NCBI GenBank assembly: GCA_963665455.1 | Contig: OY762279.1 | Location: 434,001 to 498,000, forward strand | DNA length: 64,000 nucleotides | DNA from: VXNE01 sp963665455 | GTDB lineage: Bacteria; Pseudomonadota; Gammaproteobacteria; Pseudomonadales; Azotimanducaceae | Direction: 5' to 3' | Shown here: in pieces, positions 61,784 to 64,000 of the stretch | Layout of the letters: each line of letters opens with the position of its first letter | How positions within the stretch are numbered: the first letter of the stretch is position 1 | Program-made: the position numbers and the translations under genes | The notes under the pieces: model-generated | Told to the model about the DNA's origin: nothing | Database searches by the model: none | Seen by the model: the letters and a program-made list of their open reading frames with translations, nothing else

Positions 61784-62083
61784 TTGTTCTCGCCGCCGGC
61801 CACGGAAGGGCGGGGTGGCGACTTGCGCGGTTCTCCCGCGCCGCCGGCCCCCAACGCCTTCGCCGCGGACCAGGAGATCGGTCCCGGCGACATCCCGCTC
61901 CTGATCACCGGCCGGGCGCTGCCGGAGGTGCCGCCGACGCACCGCACGGCGTTCCAGGCGTTCCCCGGCCAGCAAATCGACATCCGCACGGACATCCCCA
62001 GCAACACCCTGCTCCTGCGCGGCACGATGGAGATGCTCGAGCGCGCCGCCGAGATGTTCGACGCGCTCGAACAGAGGCCCTAA
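61784..62083 (+). pseudogene. secretin N-domain-like fragment
   Basis: About 99 codons. The part ...FPGQQIDIRTDIPSNTLLLRGTMEMLERAAEMFDALEQRP resembles the N-domain repeat of GspD/PilQ secretins (pattern: NTLxxRGTxExLexxxxxxxxLD). The chain stops at TAA 62081, far short of a secretin. It may be the stranded start of the gspD that should follow the gspC-like gene at 52771. No clear start codon or ribosome site is seen; TTG 61784 is nominal. Confidence 0.4.
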
Positions 62084-62107
62084 CGGCCTCCCCCAACGGC
62101 CTCCCAG

Positions 62108-62584
62108 TTGACCCCGCTCCACACGTCGGCACCGCTGCCGTCGGCTGCCCCCGGCCGATGGAACCGGCTGCTATCGTGGGCGAAGGAGTGGCAGGGACTG
62201 ATCGGGCTCGCTCTGACCATAGCAACAGTTCTCATCGCCGGCACCTACGGAGTTTCGCAAGTGCTCGACGATCTTGAGGACGTGGGCAAGGACGTAGCTA
62301 CGGTGAAGGACAGCCTGCAGGAAGAGGTGAAACGCTTGGAAGACGGCCGTGCGGAGCAGGAGACCCGACTCATCGAGAAGATCGACGCGCAGTCAGAACT
62401 GGTCACGGAAAAGACCGACCGTCTGCACGAGCGAATAGACGGCGTCGACAAGAAGCTTGACCGCGTGGATGAACGACTTGATCGTATGGACCAAAGGATG
62501 GATGGGTTCGAGTCGCGCCTTGCGGCGCAAGAGGATGCCCCTCAAGTCGTCCCTGCATCGCACGAGTCTCGTATCGGAACCTAG
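62108..62584 (+). CDS. membrane-anchored coiled-coil protein
   Basis: 158 residues from a TTG start. One membrane span (about 29-51, LIGLALTIATVLIAGTYGVSQV) is followed by a long coiled coil (about 55-140) with repeats such as VDKKLDRVDERLDRMDQRMDGFESRL. It is similar in layout to the small protein at 37897. The final TAG (62582-62584) is the CTAG of a family-2 repeat, so the natural C terminus may have been changed. The start is uncertain; no strong ribosome site is seen. Confidence 0.6.
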   Translation: MTPLHTSAPLPSAAPGRWNRLLSWAKEWQGLIGLALTIATVLIAGTYGVSQVLDDLEDVGKDVATVKDSLQEEVKRLEDGRAEQETRLIEKIDAQSELVTEKTDRLHERIDGVDKKLDRVDERLDRMDQRMDGFESRLAAQEDAPQVVPASHESRIGT

Positions 62585-62668
62585 GCCGCGCCGTAGAACG
62601 GCGCGGGCGCGTGGGCTGGTGGGGCTGGGTCGCGAGCGGAGTCAAAGGCGACGGTTGCGGGGCGCTAG
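62581..62668. repeat. 88-bp CTAG-bounded repeat (family 2)
   Basis: Starts CTAGGCCGCGCCG and ends GGTTGCGGGGCGCTAG. It is about 90% like the 40290 copy, with a paired-stem variant in the first hairpin (CCGCGCCG/CGGCGCGG kept). It directly follows the coiled-coil gene, giving it its stop codon. Confidence 0.82.
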
Positions 62669-62764
62669 GAAGCGGCCCACGCGAGAACGCGGTCGGCTCG
62701 CCCTCCTCGCGGGCATGCGGCCCCGACTCGTCGGGATGTCCGCGAATTCACCATCAAGCGGCTC

Positions 62765-63973
62765 CTACGGCCCGGGCCCCCGGGCGTCCGCGTCGAACAC
62801 GTCGTCGAGCGTGCGCGCGTCGAGCACGTTCTCCGCCCAGGCCTCCAGGTCGGCCGCCGCGGCTTGATGGAGCCGGTCCGCGACCGCGGGGGGCAGCGGC
62901 CCGAAGCGCCGCCGCAACTGTCGCTCCAGGACCGCGCGCTCGCCGTCCACTCGGCCCGCGCGCAGGCCCTCGTCCCGGCCCACGCGCAGGCCCTCGTCCC
63001 GGCCCACGCGCATGCCCTCGTCCCGGCCCGCGCGCAGGCCCTCGTCCCGGCCCGCACGCAAGCCCTCGTCGCGCCCTTCGCGCATGCCTTCGTCGTGCGC
63101 CCGCTGGATCATTCCCGCCATGGTCTTGCTCTCCTCCGGATACCGCCGCCGGTAGGTCTCCTGCTCATTCTCCGTGAGGGCGGCGTAGATGTCGATGAAC
63201 CGGAGGTACTTCGCGAGCTTGGCCCCGTCCCGCTCCACCGCCCGCAGGCCGTGCGCCGCGTGCGCGAACACGTCGACCCGGTCCATGTCCGGCGGCCGGC
63301 GCATGTTCGGCAGGTTCACCAGGGCGACCGGGTTGTCGCTGTGCTGCCACGCCCCGGCGTCCAGCGCGTCGAGCCGGCACGACAGGTGCTTGAACGTCAG
63401 GTAGTCGCCGCGTTCGGTGCCGAGCGCCAGCCTTGCCGGCGCCGGACCGGCGCGCAGGAAAATGGACACCGGCACCACCCGGTTCGTGTCGAACAGCTCC
63501 GCGACGTCCCAACAATAGCGGGCCAGCCGGTGCGGCGAGAAGCGGCTACCGTCGGTCTCCTCCTCCAGCGCGAACACCACCGCCTCTCGTCGGCCGTCGG
63601 CCCACTGGACCTGTAGCGGCGCGTCGAGCTCGTGGTAGCGTTGGCCGAGGCGCTCCTGCAGCTGCTCCTGGCGCAGGGGCACGATCTCCACGTCGTCCCC
63701 CGGCGCGGGCGCCTCCTCCGGCGCGAAGAACGCCAGCGCCTGGCGCGGGTAGTCGAGGATCAGGTTCTTGAAGTTCTGGTCGTGGCTGATTCTTGCGAGG
63801 GGCAAGCCCCTCCCGCTCCCCGGCTGAAGGCTCTTTCTTGCGAGGGGCAAGCCCCTGTGAGGGCCACCCTCGCGCTCCCCAGTCTGAAGGCTCTCCGCCC
63901 TTGCCATGTGCCGCGTCCGGTGGTGCGTTCGGGCATAGCCTCGGGCATCTCCGGCGAATGCGGAATCAGCCAT
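62765..63973 (-). CDS. Rpn-family nuclease with repeat-built termini
   Basis: Up to 402 residues. The family core begins ISHDQNFKNLILDYPRQALAFFAPEEA (about 59-85); VQWADGRREAVVFALEEETD carries the PD-(D/E)XK E-x-E. The C-terminal region has six 8-residue repeats of the type GRDEGLRA and a helical tail. The first 58 residues are mostly translated family-4 repeat (LQTGEREGGPHRGLPLARKSLQPGSGRGLPLA). ATG 63973 or 63907 may be the start; neither has a good ribosome site. Relatives usually start just before ISHDQNF. Confidence 0.75.
   Translation of the reverse strand: MADSAFAGDARGYARTHHRTRHMARAESLQTGEREGGPHRGLPLARKSLQPGSGRGLPLARISHDQNFKNLILDYPRQALAFFAPEEAPAPGDDVEIVPLRQEQLQERLGQRYHELDAPLQVQWADGRREAVVFALEEETDGSRFSPHRLARYCWDVAELFDTNRVVPVSIFLRAGPAPARLALGTERGDYLTFKHLSCRLDALDAGAWQHSDNPVALVNLPNMRRPPDMDRVDVFAHAAHGLRAVERDGAKLAKYLRFIDIYAALTENEQETYRRRYPEESKTMAGMIQRAHDEGMREGRDEGLRAGRDEGLRAGRDEGMRVGRDEGLRVGRDEGLRAGRVDGERAVLERQLRRRFGPLPPAVADRLHQAAAADLEAWAENVLDARTLDDVFDADARGPGP
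62952..63095 (-). repeat. six 24-bp coding repeats in the Rpn gene
   Basis: Six tandem 24-bp units of the type CGGCCCGCGCGCAGGCCCTC + GTCC encode the 8-residue motif GRDEGLRA. They vary at a few bases. Repeat number could change by slippage without a frameshift because 24 is a multiple of 3. Confidence 0.85.
63792..63895. repeat. family-4 repeat array within the 5' end of the Rpn gene
   Basis: Two units GCGAGGGGCAAGCCCC..CTCCCCGGCTGAAGG; the second has the 13-nt GTGAGGGCCACCC insert, the same family as 42734-42912. It lies in the reading frame of the minus-strand Rpn gene just ahead of its conserved start. Confidence 0.85.
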
Positions 63974-64000
63974 CGCTGAAAATCCCGCGGGAGATTCGCC

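Noticed and set aside
62952..63095. Possible CRISPR-like array from 24-bp repeats
   Set aside because: It lies in frame inside a protein gene and has no spacers.

Overview
The window is a high-GC, gene-dense bacterial chromosome segment, most likely from an uncultivated gammaproteobacterium. The reasons are a psp operon with its divergent PspF activator, dnaX-ybaB-recR, lpxC (Gram-negative lipid A synthesis), the uvrY/gacA-uvrC neighbourhood followed by pgsA and a tRNA, fetB, and a type II secretion-like cluster. The exact taxon cannot be read from the sequence alone.

Regions: 0-2.4 kb holds the phage-shock (envelope stress) genes. 2.4-13.7 kb is housekeeping: a phosphodiesterase, dnaX, ybaB, recR, RNase D, a MoxR/VWA pair and hrpA. 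13.9-17.4 kb carries an Rpn-type nuclease and a copper-type RiPP locus, made of a precursor with three EGQCG motifs (hvfA) and a fused HvfB-HvfC maturase, separated by structured repeats. 17.6-28.7 kb has a phosphatase/STAS switch, dusA, lpxC, gltX, tRNA-Ala, a PhyH oxygenase, a cytochrome/HupE/DUF6644 membrane cluster and a thiolase-like/DUF35 pair. 28.7-34.3 kb is a probable defence or accessory island: two coupled STAND-like ATPases under a promoter with two palindromes, then an ABC-type ATPase with a small partner resembling MAD3/MAD4. 34.3-37.8 kb returns to core metabolism (PHP, coaE, ferredoxin, SDR, pyrF).

38-40.5 kb is a stack of mobile pieces: an IS110/IS1111-type element with a long 3' noncoding tail, a 239-bp inverted-repeat-bounded element and several CTAG-bounded repeats. 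40.5-50.9 kb has an acyl-CoA dehydrogenase, uvrY, uvrC, pgsA and tRNA-Cys. The usual uvrC-pgsA adjacency is split by an inserted toxin/antitoxin-like operon with a ParA-TPR protein, an amidase and fetB. 51-53.3 kb is a three-gene GspL/GspM/GspC-like operon.

53.3-64 kb is a rearranged nuclease-rich region. It contains duplicated Rpn and Uma2 genes, one Uma2 split by a 2,145-bp IS that carries its own D12 adenine methylase (9-bp target duplication), the other Uma2 split by a 156-bp structured repeat, one Rpn copy frameshifted, a secretin-like fragment, and another Rpn gene whose N- and C-terminal coding parts are built from repeats.

The most unusual signal is a set of small CTAG-bounded hairpin-rich repeat families. 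The longest shows base-pair-preserving changes between copies, has demonstrably inserted into a gene, and these elements supply the TAG stop codons of several neighbouring genes.
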